Assembly: GCF_041381155.1 (NCBI RefSeq)
Contig: NC_091135.1
Span: 59,742,567 to 59,806,566, forward strand
Direction: 5' to 3'
DNA length: 64,000 bases
Origin: Argopecten irradians
Taxonomy: Eukaryota; Mollusca; Bivalvia; Pectinida; Pectinidae
Shown here: one piece after another, positions 32,501 to 43,125 of the stretch
How positions within the stretch are numbered: the stretch's first letter is position 1
Layout of the letters: every line of letters begins with the position of its first letter
The notes under the pieces: generated by a model
What the model was told of the DNA's origin: nothing
What the model saw: only the letters and a program-made list of their open reading frames with translations
Databases searched by the model: none
Translations under genes and position numbers: made by a program

Positions 32501-35006
32501 ATAACTGAAAAATAACACAAAGTAATTACAAAACTATTATTAAAATTTAAACTCGACAAAGCAAATATATAAATACATAAATTTACAAGTTTATTCCTAT
32601 GAATTACAATGAACCCACCAAGGCGTTACCGCCAAACCAAACGGCATGTTAGGAAACACTGAACGCGCTTACCAAAGAGGTGACAGTGTCGACCAATTTC
32701 TCCGTCATTTTTGAAAGTACATTAAGTCTACGGGTATTATTTTTGCTGAAAACCCCAATCTTTTACCAAATACCATTATTACGACATGTAAGACCATACC
32801 TTGACCTAGAGGCTCCTAATCCTCTACATGTATCCCGGATATTGTTATAGGCATAAGCGTTGTCATGGTTACCAGATGGATGACGATCCCACAAAGTTAT
32901 TCGCCCTGCATTGTGAAGTTGTAGAATTTCGCATGCCAGATTTTTAGCAGTTGGGTCGGAACATGCAGAGGCTCCAGCTGTAAAACGGTAACAAAGTATA
33001 TTTCTATAATTGTAATGCGATTCCGTAATACTAACATTGTATTAAAATGACTTAGATAAATTCCAGGATTCGTTTTCTTTATCAAACTTTTGCATTACTC
33101 GAGAACTATTCATAAATTCAAAAACTTACGCAATAGTTTTGGTCCATTTAACATTTACTTCAAAAAGATCAGTCAAGTAAACACCAAAGAACATAAGATA
33201 ATAACTTCCTTCCATAAAGACTAATATTTATTGTCATTGGACATGGAAACAATGTGCTTACCATTACATAAAGAAACATCAGACGCGATGTTTAGATAAT
33301 TCCCTGCAACCCAAAGGTTCTACAAAGACAGAAATCTTTTGATAATCCGTGACAACATTACAGTCCTTTTGATAATCTGGCTGAACTAACCAAATACCAA
33401 ACGGAGTAATTTTGGCTTGAAAAAGAAATAGTAACCTAAGTATTGATTGAACTGGAGACAAACAATCAAGACCGAGATGCTTTCAAACAATTCATATATG
33501 ATATTTCTATTTATTTAGATCAAACGCTACCGAGTGATGTACAGACACCCTCGATATTCAGGGATAACTAGCACTGACATTATATCCACCCATGGACAGT
33601 TGCATGGCATAGCAAAATATGAAGACTCTGTGTGCGACAATAGTTGTAAGAGATAGATTAGTTCTTTGCTGTCACAAAGAGAATCAAATAACGGTACATC
33701 GTTTGGCTTAGCAGTTGAGCGTCGCTCTCAGTAAATATTCAAAGAAGGAAGTCCTCTGCAAGCCAGTTTTGGTCAGTTTTTTTCTCCTGATCTGCCTTTA
33801 GTTTTACTATGACATATTCCTGCGTTGGATATTACGACAGTGATAACAACCCTTGGAATATTGGGGATGGTAGAGAAATTTGATTAAATGTATTAAACTG
33901 CTCTGAGAGCTAATGTTTTGATTTTGCAGTTATTTTCTAAATGCCGTGATTTTAACTGCAGTTAGCGATGTATTTGGTCATATTACCTCTCTGTTGACGT
34001 TTTGAAGCTGGTACCAAACGTAATCGTCTTTTGTAAGGATTCCGCCATGGAACTTGTAGCAATGGTTCACTGACAAGGACGCATGTACCGGCTCATGGAG
34101 GCCAGCTGCCGGGGAAGACAGTTAAAACATGTGCAATCGAACAAGCTTACGATATCAATTACAAACGCTGTATAGTATACATGTACTTTGTTTACATGAC
34201 TTACTTGTACGTGATCAAGCACAAGACCATCTTCGCAGAACCAGACTACATCTTCGCTAGGCTTCAAATCATAATATTGACGTTATCAGAAGCCTTGGCC
34301 AGCTAAGATGGCACAAGACATGTATGGCTTATCATGACCTCAATATCTATCATTAGGATTGGTAGGTGTTGTTGAATCACGAAAATAGATTCCATTTTGT
34401 TTACATTTCAAATACAATTTAAAAACCACAGCCCCACTCTCCTTTGCGAGTGTGTTCCATGAATACACGAAAATCATATTTCACTTTGTGTGCGCCATCA
34501 AATTTCATTTCACGCACTGTAGATGATCTGAAATTGTGTTTTTATGAAACATACCATAAATATGCTATATATACTAGCATTACTGATATTGACGAAATAC
34601 TTTGTATACGAATAGTGATCGTCCATACTCTAGAACCAACATATCACAATGACCTTACCTTTGTATTGTCATGGCTAGCTATAAAGCCATTTGCTAATTG
34701 TGGCGCATTGTTATGTCTTGTTTGTCTTTACCACGAATATGTTTTTCTCTCGATTTTTAGTGTCGCATATATTGTGTGCAAAATAAAGCGATTTGCGATA
34801 TTCCGCCTACCAAGTTTCATTCTACATCACAATATTATATTAGTAAATTAGGAAAAGGCAATCGCAGTAGCGTACTTACGTCCCGAGTGAGCGTTAACGT
34901 TGGAGGTAGTAAGACAGAAACACGTGCCAGACACTGGGTGCTGGCCCGAGATATTGGCCAAACCCCCTCTTACAACCAGACAGGCGACTAGCAGGTACAG
35001 ATACAT
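14384..35006 (-). CDS. Secreted SH3b-like plus M15/LAS-type zinc peptidase-like protein, seven exons
   Basis: Assembled from splice sites on the minus strand, the gene encodes about 261 residues. Exons in transcript order are 35006-34880, 34251-34205, 34091-33987, 33319-33262, 32977-32800, 32504-32399 and 14548-14384, and phases match at every junction. Residues 1-17 are a hydrophobic signal peptide (MYLYLLVACLVVRGGLA). Residues about 24-115 resemble an SH3b domain (VNAHSG, CYKFHGGIL, WYQLQN, LWVAGNYL). The C-terminal domain is Cys-rich and has S220-x-H222-xx-G-x-A-x-D229, then E253 and H256/H258: the zinc-ligand and catalytic layout of M15/LAS peptidases, known for D-Ala-D-Ala carboxypeptidases and endolysins. 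A secreted peptidoglycan-cleaving role in immunity or digestion is inferred. The exon 2 acceptor is the least certain border. The last intron is 17.85 kb. Confidence 0.85.
14549..22248 (-). repeat. 57-bp satellite (about 135 copies) derived from a splice acceptor
   Basis: The monomer, read on the minus strand (the transcript strand), runs TGTTATTAACTATCACATAT, TGCTATTGTTTGACAG, then GTGAATGAGATAGCGGGAGC. This is the end of intron 6 and the first codons of exon 7. The monomer next to the exon is continuous with the real acceptor. Variants carry GTAAAT instead of GTGAAT, CCAG instead of ACAG, or lose the AG. Blocks of several monomers recur in the same order (for example around 16,440, 18,220, 19,560 and 21,200), showing higher-order duplications of a few kilobases. 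No coding function. Confidence 0.95.
22251..22530. mobile_element. MITE of the GGAGTATCGAGG family inserted in the 57-bp satellite
   Basis: The left terminus CATCCTCGATGCTCCAGGGG follows directly on a broken 57-bp monomer. The right terminus, near 22,500, passes into the 36-bp array. The interior is related to the 13,981 copy in reverse orientation (GTAAAACTGG, shared GCTTGC...CTTTC region). Confidence 0.8.
22505..25192. repeat. 36-bp satellite made of amplified MITE termini (about 74 copies)
   Basis: The unit is about GGTAACCCCTGGAGTATCGA plus GGATATAACGAGTGAA, 36-37 bp. Some units also carry GACCCAGGGGTGGATATAAC, the inner half of the MITE terminus. Lengths divisible by three produce spurious open frames of up to 521 codons on the minus strand. 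Confidence 0.95.
25193..25240. repeat. Diverged orphan 57-bp monomer beyond the 36-bp array
   Basis: CGCTCTCTTATTCATCTGAC...CGTTAATAA aligns with the satellite monomer but is far more diverged than any copy at 14.5-22.2 kb. It appears to be the other half of the monomer into which the MITE inserted. Confidence 0.65.
25298..25523. repeat. Left copy of a ~215-bp direct repeat flanking the LTR element
   Basis: The sequence TATTTTATCTCTAAG...GTTTTCTTTCTGTT recurs at about 30,628-30,838 with a few differences, mainly in an A-run. A 30-base segment containing CCACTGGAGTATCAAA (25,524-25,553) recurs at 30,586-30,615, so the element is bracketed by a longer host repeat. Confidence 0.8.
25554..25695 (-). 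repeat. End repeat (3' LTR side) of the Ty3/gypsy element
   Basis: It begins TGTTTCGTG on the plus strand and is nearly identical to 30,445-30,586. Confidence 0.85.
30445..30586 (-). repeat. End repeat (5' LTR side) of the Ty3/gypsy element
   Basis: It matches 25,554-25,695 with one difference seen. The primer-binding site abuts its inner end at 30,434-30,444. Confidence 0.85.
30628..30838. repeat. Right copy of the ~215-bp direct repeat flanking the LTR element
   Basis: Near-identical to 25,298-25,523. Both copies share the A-rich tract followed by GATCACTTTGACAAATAATG. Confidence 0.8.
30840..32398. other. Remainder of intron 6, no gene seen
   Basis: AT-rich sequence. The only local feature is a GC-richer patch at 32,010-32,110 with a CACGTG E-box, TGACATCA and, on the minus strand, CAAG|GTAAGC. 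It could be a first exon or an enhancer, but nothing coding follows. Confidence 0.5.
32399..32504 (-). CDS. Exon 6 of the SH3b/M15-like gene
   Basis: Encodes YYCNLCGTNTPGGHVC and LLQFIYDLGKAGSMH up to donor CAT|GTAAGT. If the donor were not used the frame would end 11 codons on, just after an AATAAA. A short form lacking the zinc motif is therefore possible. Confidence 0.85.
32800..32977 (-). CDS. Exon 5 of the SH3b/M15-like gene
   Basis: 58 full codons with split codons at both ends. It encodes the linker and the start of the peptidase-like region, including ACEILQLHNAGRITLWD and DNAYAYNNIRDTCRG. Acceptor TTTTACAG, donor GTATGG. Confidence 0.85.
33262..33319 (-). CDS. Exon 4 of the SH3b/M15-like gene
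   Basis: Encodes NLWVAGNYLNIASDVSLCN between acceptor TTTGTAG and donor GTAAGC. WVAGNYL is the typical last strand of SH3b-like domains. Confidence 0.85.
33546..33870. mobile_element. Diverged MITE of the GGAGTATCGAGG family in intron 3
   Basis: The left end CCCTCGATATTCAGGGATAA and right end CCCTTGGAATATTGGGGATG are inverted-repeat relatives of the 13,981 termini. The interior includes TTTAGTTTTACTATGACA, as in other copies. More diverged, hence older, than the 13,981 copy. Confidence 0.7.
33987..34091 (-). CDS. Exon 3 of the SH3b/M15-like gene
   Basis: 35 codons including NHCYKFHGGILTKDDYVWYQ, the core strands of the SH3b-like domain. Phase 0 at both ends. The acceptor is the AG of CATGAG. 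An alternative CAG 16 bases upstream would break the frame. Confidence 0.75.
34205..34251 (-). CDS. Exon 2 of the SH3b/M15-like gene
   Basis: Encodes VVWFCEDGLVLDHVQ and ends at donor GTAAGT. The acceptor ...GCGAAG was chosen because it alone keeps the phase and avoids stops. Its pyrimidine tract is poor, so the border is uncertain. Confidence 0.55.
34880..35006 (-). CDS. Exon 1 of the SH3b/M15-like gene (signal peptide)
   Basis: The ATG at 35,006 opens 42 codons plus one base, up to the donor GTAAGT. The hydrophobic N-terminus is followed by SGTCFCLTTSNVNAHSG. A TATA-like sequence lies about 36-42 bp upstream of the ATG. Confidence 0.85.
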
Positions 35007-35035
35007 AGCTCCAATTACCAAACCACTTACGCCAT

Positions 35036-35065
35036 TGTAGGTATATATAAATCTTATCTTATCTA
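35036..35065 (-). promoter_or_regulatory. TATA-like box and GATA motifs upstream of the SH3b/M15-like gene
   Basis: On the minus strand, TTTATATATAC (TATATA at 35,042-35,047) lies about 36-42 bp before the ATG, preceded by two overlapping GATAAGATAAG motifs (35,054-35,063). GATA factors drive gut and blood-cell genes in many animals. That link is inference. Confidence 0.5.
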
Positions 35066-35282
35066 CGAGGGTCGTTGATATTCACACTCTCGCCAGTACA
35101 TGTACGTGTAACTGGTAAAGTACAAAACGATCTCTAATAGCATAACTGTATTCTTATACTGTCATACATATTCGTACACGTGCATGACTCGCACCTGAAT
35201 TCTCATTCACAACTTGTCTACATGACCTTTTAAATTTCTCGATATTTCTAACCCGTGATCCTTTCCACCTATCATATGCATT

Positions 35283-35510
35283 GCTGAAACAGCCCTCTCA
35301 GGAATGATACAGATAGCAGCCCTCTGAGGAATGGTATTTCAACTGTACTAGTAGTGACACAGATATCAGACCTCTGAGGAATGGTATATCTTCAGAACTA
35401 GTAGTGACACAGTCCTCTCAGGAATGGTATATCTACTGAACTAGTAGTGACGCAGATAGCAGCCCTCTTAGGAATGGTATATCTACTGAACTAGTAGTGA
35501 CACAGATTAA
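35283..35510. repeat. Short tandem repeat of about 60 bp, four imperfect copies
   Basis: Units share CCTCTGAGGAATGGTATATC and GAACTAGTAGTGACACAGAT. Located 0.3-0.5 kb upstream of the SH3b/M15-like gene. Confidence 0.85.
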
Positions 35511-35545
35511 TAAAATCTATAAATCTTTTGAAACAACAATAACAA

Positions 35546-36975
35546 CAAGAGATCCCAGAGGGATCTTGGCGCCCACCAAAGAATGATCTGTATCTGACAA
35601 AGGAAAGATGGATCTTTTCTCTACTTTTTAAACTTTTTTAAACATACTACATATAAAATTTGAGACAGATCGCTTCAGTACCTTTTGAGAAATAGCGGTA
35701 ACAAACTTCAACTATCAAAATCCAAGATGACTCCTTGGCGGCCATCTTGTTGATCAATCGGTCCCAAATCAAAATATGCACAACTAGGGCCCTAGGGCAA
35801 CCTACATGTGAAATCTGAGAAAGATCCATTTAATTCTTTCTGAGAAATAGCGATAACAAACTTTGAATATAAAAATCCAAGATGGCTGCCTGGCAGCAAT
35901 TTTGTTGACCGATCGGTCCCTAATCACAATATGCACAACTAGGGCCCTAGGGGAACCTACATATAAATTTTGAGTCAGATCCCTTCAGTACTTTCTGAGA
36001 AATAGCGATAACAAACTTTGAATAACAAAATCCAAGATGGCTGCCTGGCGGCCATCTTGTTGACCAATCGGTCCCAAAATGCAATATGCACAACTAGGTC
36101 CCTACATATGAAATTTGAGAAAGATCCCTTCAGCACTTTTTGAGAAATAGGGATATCAAACCTTAACTATCAAAATCTGTATGGCACAAATAGGGACCAA
36201 GGGTAACCTCCATGTGAAGTTTGAACAAAACTCCTTCAGTAGTTCTCAAGAAATATCGATAACAAACTTCAACTGCCAAAATCAAAGATGGCTGCCTGGC
36301 GGCCATCTTGTTTTTCCGATCAGCCTCAAAATCTGTATGGCACAAATAGGGACCAAGGGTACCCTCCATGTGAAGTTTGAACAAAATCCCTTCAGTAGTC
36401 CTCTAGAAATATCGATAACAAACTTCAACTGCCAAAATCAAAGATGGTTGCCTAGCGGCCATCTTGTTTTTCCGATCAGCCTCAAAATCTGTATGGCACA
36501 ACTAGGGACCAAGGGTAACCTCCATGTGAAGTTTGAACAAAATTCCTTCAGTAGTTCTCAAGAAATATCGATAACAAACTTCAACTGCCAAAATCAAAGA
36601 TGTCTGCCTGGCGGCCATCTTGTTTTTCCGATCAGCCTCAAAATCTGTATGGCACAACTAAGGACCAAGGGTAACCTTCATGTGAAGTTTGAACAAAATC
36701 CCTTCAGTAGTTCTCAAGAAATATCGATAACAAACTTCAACTGCCAAAATCAAAGATGGCTGCCTGGCGGCCATCTTGTTTTTCCGATCAGCCTCAAAAT
36801 CTGTATGGCACAAATATGGACCAAGGGGACCCTCCATGTGAAGTTTGAACAAAAGCCCTGCAGCAGTTTTTAAGAAATAGTGATAACAAGCATTGTTTAC
36901 GGACGGACGGCAGACGACGGACCATGGACGCAGGGCGATTTGAATAGCCCACCATCTGATGATGGTAGGCTAAAA
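35546..36975 (+). mobile_element. Non-autonomous interspersed element with a ~156-bp tandem core
   Basis: It begins with a hairpin (CAAGAGATCCCAGAGGGATC) and ends with a hairpin (GCCCACCATCTGATGATGG) followed by TAGGCTAAAAAT. Between them are about eight core units, the last ones exactly 156 bp apart (starts near 36,181, 36,337, 36,493, 36,649 and 36,805). Each unit has the palindrome CAAGATGGC...GCCATCTTG. The architecture resembles the bivalve 'pearl' elements linked to Helitron-like transposons (known family; assignment inferred). A 230-codon open frame through the repeats is spurious. Confidence 0.75.
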
Positions 36976-38449
36976 ATATACATAATTATGCTAAAAAAGT
37001 TTTGAGTACTCATAAAATCTCGGTGATTTACAGCAAGTTTCTCTCTTTACTTTATCTTCAGTGTGCAGGTGATGTGGATTATCACCATATCACTACCGTT
37101 ATCTCACACCCAGTCAAAGAAAGTCAAATGTAGGTTTCAGTAAATCAACATTGATTCTCCTACGTATTGGGGAAATACTTCAAACAATGGTAGTAATTTG
37201 TCACAGCATTTCTGTATTTAAAACAGTAACATAACTCAATATAGTGTTACATATCACCAGTATTTACTTCATACAAAGCACTGAGTAATAACACGACAAA
37301 ATCAAAAACGAATCTACAGTTTAATCATTAAGTCAGAGATTTCATTCAAAACAATCCACTTAAACCAGATCTATTTAACCATAACTACATAATACTGAGA
37401 AAAAAACACCTTGCATAATGGTAGTGAATATACATCAAAAAACATCAAACTCAACTCGTATCGGTTTCACAAATTCCCATATCCATCATTTCTCTTAAGA
37501 TAAATAAAATAAAATTTTGAATAAATCAAAAGCGAGGGAAAGATTTGGACTGGGTCATAAGTATAGATGTTAAGTTTGAGCAGAAAATGGTTCAGGAATA
37601 TGATCCTTTTTAATCATGCATATTACACATTAAAAATGTCTAGTAAAGAAATCTCATACACATTTCAAATACAAATTTCTCAGTCTGACTGGTATGTGTG
37701 CACAGAACAAATTGTGTATTTGTGAATGAAACAAGTGTATATATGTACATGTGTACATACATTTCCTGAGAGAGAAAACATCACTCATAATTAGAACTAA
37801 AAACAGTTCTGTAAAAGTCTGTTTTATCAGCCCTAGCAGGTGGCTTTTCTTGCTGTTTTTTCTGTAATATAATTTAACATGGTTACCGATATTCAGCTTT
37901 CATCCTTTGATGGTCCTCAGACCTCTGAAGTTTCTAAATACTTTAAATTCAAAATTTTACCATGTTTTTACTGACTTCAAATTAACAGATTTAAAAAAAA
38001 AAAAATGTTTAAAATGTGAAAAATATTGAAGCAATTTCTTGTTTTTGAGTATATAAAACACATAGCAAGAAACATTCCAGAATTAACAAAAAACCTTGTA
38101 ACAAATATGTACATTATACGAAGTATGTCATGATTATTGTATTGTTACGACAAAAGGTTATTTATTGTGTCATCAGGGGAGCTCTCAATAACCTTCAACA
38201 CATTGAACCATAGGGATATGAAAATCTGATCAGAGTTACTTCCCTTTGTTTTAGCCTCCGCCATAGTTCAACAGGTGTGAATATACCATTTTAAATATTT
38301 TGTGAATAATTTAGAATAAATTCTTACTAATATTTAGGAGATATTGATTCATAAATGCATATATATATCAAATTGACTGACATAAAATTAGAAAGCACAA
38401 CAAACGGTCTATCCACAACAAGAACACTAGGATGAAAATCTTAGAAATA
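36976..38449. other. Intergenic stretch without recognisable genes
   Basis: AT-rich, no open frame with gene-like composition, no clear repeat structure. Confidence 0.6.
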
Positions 38450-40781
38450 CAAGAGGCCCATGGGCCTTAACGGTCACCTGAGTTCAGATACAGAATGAAA
38501 CACTATATATTTGCCCATCAGGCCCTTGAAGTCAGTCAGTGGTTTTATAAATTTGACTTTTTAATCTATGAAGATTATTTGGTTCCATCAAATCTGTGAA
38601 TTCAGAAACAAGATTTTTGAAATGTTATCCATTTTGACCCCTTTTGGCCCCACCCCTCTGGTCCCTGGGGGTCGGCCAGGACCAATATGGATATGATGTT
38701 AAAATGCTATCTCAGGCTAATAATTCTAACCCAGATTGACTAATTTCCTATGAAAACTAAGCAAATAATGTTCCTAAATGTGTTTTTCCTATATAAACTA
38801 TAGTAAATTTGACCCCCTCCCCAGGGGAAAATCTGAGATCCCAGGACTATGAAATTCACAAATTTTTGTATAGGGCCTTAAGACCTTCCAATCTATCAAG
38901 AGTATCTGGTTCCATCAAATCTGTGAATTCAAAAAGATTTTTGAAATTACCATTTTGACCCCTTTTGGCTCCGCCCCTCTAGCCCCTGTGGGTCGGCCAT
39001 GACCAATATGGCTATGATGTTAAAATGCTATTTCAGACTAATAATTCTAACCCAGTTTGACTAATTTCCTATGAAATATAGGCAAATAATGTTCATAAAT
39101 GTGTTTTCCCTATATAAACTACAGTAAACTTGACCCCCTCCCCAGGTGGAAACCTGAGACCCAAGGGTCATATAATTCACAATTTTCATAAAACACCTTA
39201 AGAACTGTCCATCTATGAAGAGTATTTGATTCTACCATTTCCAGTATTTAAGAAGAAGATTTTTAAAGTTTTAGCCTATTTGCACCTTTTGGCCCAGCCC
39301 CTCTGCCCCGAGGGGGTTGACCAGGACCAATATAGATATGATATTAAAATGTCATCTCAGGCTAATAATTCTAAACAAGTTTGACTCATTTCCTATGAAA
39401 ATTGAGCAAAAAATGCTCATAAATGTGTTTTCTCTATATAAACTATAGTAAACTTGACCCCCTCCCCAGGTGGAAAAGCGAGACCCCAGGGTCATATAAT
39501 TCACAATTTTCATAAAACACCTTAAGAACTGTCCATCTATGAAGAGTATTTGATTCTACCATTTCCAGTATTTAAGAAGAAGATTTTTAAAGTTTTAGCC
39601 TATTTGCACCTTTTGGCCCAGCCCCTCTGCCCCGAGGGGGTTGACCAGGACCAATATAGATATGATATTAAAATGTCATCTCAGGCTAATAATTCTAAAC
39701 AAGTTTGACTCATTTCCTATGAAAATTGAGCAAAAAATGCTCATAAATGTGTTTTCTCTATATAAACTATAGTAAACTTGACCCCCTCCCCAGGTGGAAA
39801 AGCGAGACCCCAGGGTCATATAATTCACAATTTTCATAAAACACATTAAGAACTGTCCATTTATGAAGAGTATTTGATTCTACCATTTCCAGTATTTAAG
39901 AAGAAGATTTTTAAAGTTTTAGCCTATTTGCCCCTTTTGGCCCAGCCTCTCTGCCCCGAGGGGGTTGACCAGGACCAATATAGATATGATATTAAAATGT
40001 TATCTCAGGCTAATAATTCTAAACAATTTTGACTCATTTCCTATGAAAATTGAGCAAAAAATGCTCATAAATGTGTTTTCCCTATATAAACTATAGTAAA
40101 CTTGACCTCCTCCCCCAGGGTCATATAATTCACACTATTTGTAAAGGACCTCAAGACCTTTCCATCTATGAAGAGTAGGTGATTCTACCATTTCCAGAAT
40201 TTCTGAAGAAGATTTTTGAAGTTATAGCCTATTTGACCCCTTTTGACCCTGCCCCTAAGGCCCCTGGGGGTCATTCATGGAAAATTGTTTATAGGATTCA
40301 ATGGCCATCTCATACTGGTAATTCTGACAATATTTGACTCATTTCCTATTACAAATGATCAAATAATACTCAAAAATGTGTTTTCCCTATATAAACTATA
40401 GTAAACTTAACCCCCTCCCCAGGGGGAAACCTGACACCCCAGGGTCATATAATTCACAATTTTTGTAAAGGACCTTAGACCTTCTATCTATGAAGAGTAT
40501 TTAATTCCATCACATCTGTGAGTGGAGAAGAAGATTTTTGAAATTTTAGTCAATTTTACCCCTTTTGGCCCCTCCCATAACTCCCTGGGGGGTGGGGACC
40601 ATATAATTCACAATTTTGATTGGCCTTATGCCTTAGAAGGTTTGTGTAAAATTTCATTAAAATTGCTTCTGCAGTTTTGGAGAAGAAGTCGAAAATGTAA
40701 ATTGTTTACAGACATACGACGACGACGGACAAAAGGCGATTAGAATAGGTCACTTGAGACTTCGTCTCAGGTGACCTAAAA
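38450..40781 (+). mobile_element. Non-autonomous interspersed element with a ~322-bp tandem core
   Basis: It begins with the hairpin AAGAGGCCCATGGGCCTT. GGTCACCTGAG near the start is the exact inverse of CTCAGGTGACC near the end, and the 3' end is CCTAAAAAT. Five to six units of about 322 bp (anchors GACCAATAT near 38,681, 39,000, 39,324, 39,646 and 39,971) lie between. Two neighbouring units (about 39,200-39,840) are almost identical, so part of the expansion is recent. It shares its start and end layout with the element at 35,546. Confidence 0.75.
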
Positions 40782-41194
40782 ATCCAGCACAAACATCAAT
40801 AGATTAATTAAGTGACAAAATAACTGGCTATTCAACATCAAAAATGAAGTTCATGGCAAGGGTATGATATTCAATAAACCAGTACCAATATTAGGATGAA
40901 CTGGAACGATATAACAATAACGTCAGTAGCAAGATAAAAGTGCTTATCAGCAAATTGTTTATGATAAAAAACAATATTTTTCATATTATTCATGATAGAT
41001 TTGACACTACTGACTTGAGCCAGATATTTGAGAATTTACAAAGAGGCTCTATCTCCTTGCCCTAGGATCAGTGTTAAAGATGTTTCACCACCCACAGGGC
41101 ATAAACAATACTCATTTGAACAATTGCTGTGCATATGTAAAATCAAAACCCTAGATTGTATATAAGAATGCTTGTGTGAAGTATCAACAACAAC

Positions 41195-41640
41195 ACCTGT
41201 GTGATGAATATTACGACACCTGTGTGATGTATATTACGACACCTGTGTGATGTATATTACGACACCTGTGTGATGTATATTACGACACCTGTGTGATGTA
41301 TATTACGACACCTGTGTGATGTATACGACACCTGTGTGATGTATATGACACCTGTGTGATGAATATTACGACACCTGTGTGATGTATACACGACACCTGT
41401 GTGATGTATATAACACCTGTGTGATGTATACACGACACCTGTGTGATGTATATAACAACACCTGTGTGATGTATATAACAACACCTGTGTGATGTATATA
41501 ACAACACCTATGTGATGAATATTACAACACCTGTGTGATGTATATTACGACACCTGTGTGATGTATACACGACACCTGTGTCATGTATATAACGACACCT
41601 GTGTCATGTATATAACGACACCTGTGTCATGTAACAATAC
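41195..41640. repeat. 23-bp minisatellite
   Basis: About 19 copies of a unit near ACGACACCTGTGTGATGTAT ATT, with 2-6 bp length variants. Open frames across it are spurious. Confidence 0.9.
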
Positions 41641-41989
41641 TTGGGCTTACCTTGTGTTTTGTAAGATATAAATCGTAATATATGTACATGACTTGTATCT
41701 TTCATTTGTGACCTCTATAACAATGTAATTAAGAAAATCAAGATTATGTCATATGCTAAAAATAAATTTGTCATAGGTACATTGACGACAAAAAAATATG
41801 AACAAAAAATGCTGTTCTTTTTGTGAACTGTTATACATCATAAAGCCATGACTGGGTATGAATAATGAAACCAAAATGTTTATGCACATTTCAAATTAGA
41901 ACAATTATGCATTATTTCAACACAGTTTAAATATATGAGCAAATAACAAGAAATAAATAAAGTTAATACCAATAATATAAACTCACCAG

Positions 41990-42085
41990 TACAATATCAC
42001 AGGGGCTTGGCACATTTTCCCAAACCAATATTATTTATAATAGGTATAAATTGGGGAATTTGTGTAAAGCCCCTGTGGTGAATAT
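41990..42085. mobile_element. Small palindromic element of about 95 bp
   Basis: AATATCACAGGGGCTT and AAGCCCCTGTGGTGAATATT are inverted repeats around a short AT-rich loop. Likely a miniature foldback element. Confidence 0.65.
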
Positions 42086-42574
42086 TGATATGAAATTAAT
42101 TAAAACTGATATACATGGTATAGATAATAATCTACTATACTTAAAACATTTTACACATGTACACTTGCCAATGTCTAAGTAGCATTACTACCAGGTAATC
42201 TTTTCTTATGTACTTGCAAAGGCAAATAAATTAATCAACCGGGTATCAAAATTCATTGGCTAATTAAAATATCTACATATCTCATATTTATTGTATATAC
42301 GCTGACATATATTAGATACAATGAATACCTTACTGGCTGTGTATCCCTAGTTTGGTATTGTACAAATTATTGAGGTATATGTGCTGAATTGTAACAATTT
42401 GTATATATGGCCAAATATATGTTTTAAAATTAGCACAAGTTGTAATTGCATATTACAATAGCTCTGAAAATGTATTTACCTACATGTTGATGTACACTAA
42501 ATTTTATCTACATTAGATTCACTATTTATAGTATTCTGCATTTGCATATCATAGTTATCTTCTGTTATGAGTAG

Positions 42575-43125
42575 GTATTGATAATATCCCCCACGAAATG
42601 CAATTGCGGGGGATATTGTTTTGGGCTCCTTCCGTCCAAGATCCTTTGCCGGACTATAACTCAAAAATCCATGAAATTTCCTGAATATATCAGTCAAGTG
42701 CCCTAGTTGTGTCTTTTGCTATTTCAAACTTTCCATTTTGGGAATTTTTTCCGCTACCATGGAAACTTAGTCAAAAATACCAAATTACTATTTCCTTTTG
42801 TTTCTGGACTTTTAACTCCAAAACCGTTCAACGCTGCTCCTTCAAACTTTCTGTATATATCAGACAAGTACCATAGTTGTGCCTTTTGCTGTTGCGGACA
42901 TTCCATGTTAAGATGCTTTTTTCTTTACCATGGAAACTAAATCAAAAATACTACTGTTTCTTTTTGTTACCTGCTGTTATTATTAATTTTTTTTTACAGT
43001 TTTACAATACTCTCATACCTTTAAAGTTATACTTGAAAAATTGTTACTTTGACCTTGATGAATTTGGGTTTTATTCCAACTGTGGGGCGTGGGGGATAAT
43101 GCCACGCTTTGCGACTTCTTGTTAT
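42575..43125. mobile_element. Non-autonomous element starting with a GGGGGATAT hairpin
   Basis: It starts with the inverted pair ATATCCCCCACG / CGGGGGATAT at 42,585-42,617 and ends near GGCGTGGGGGATAATGCC at 43,087-43,105. Two diverged internal units contain TTACCATGGAAACT and CAGACAAGTACCATAGTTGT. No coding capacity. Confidence 0.6.

Noticed and set aside
36181-36873. 230-codon open frame with repeated GNLHVKFEQNSFSSSQEISI
   Set aside because: The tandem core of an interspersed element has a 156-bp unit (52 codons), so the frame stays open by chance.
41257-41507. Histidine/threonine-rich frames (YTSHRCCYIHHTGVV)
   Set aside because: A product of the 23-bp minisatellite, with no start context or splice sites.
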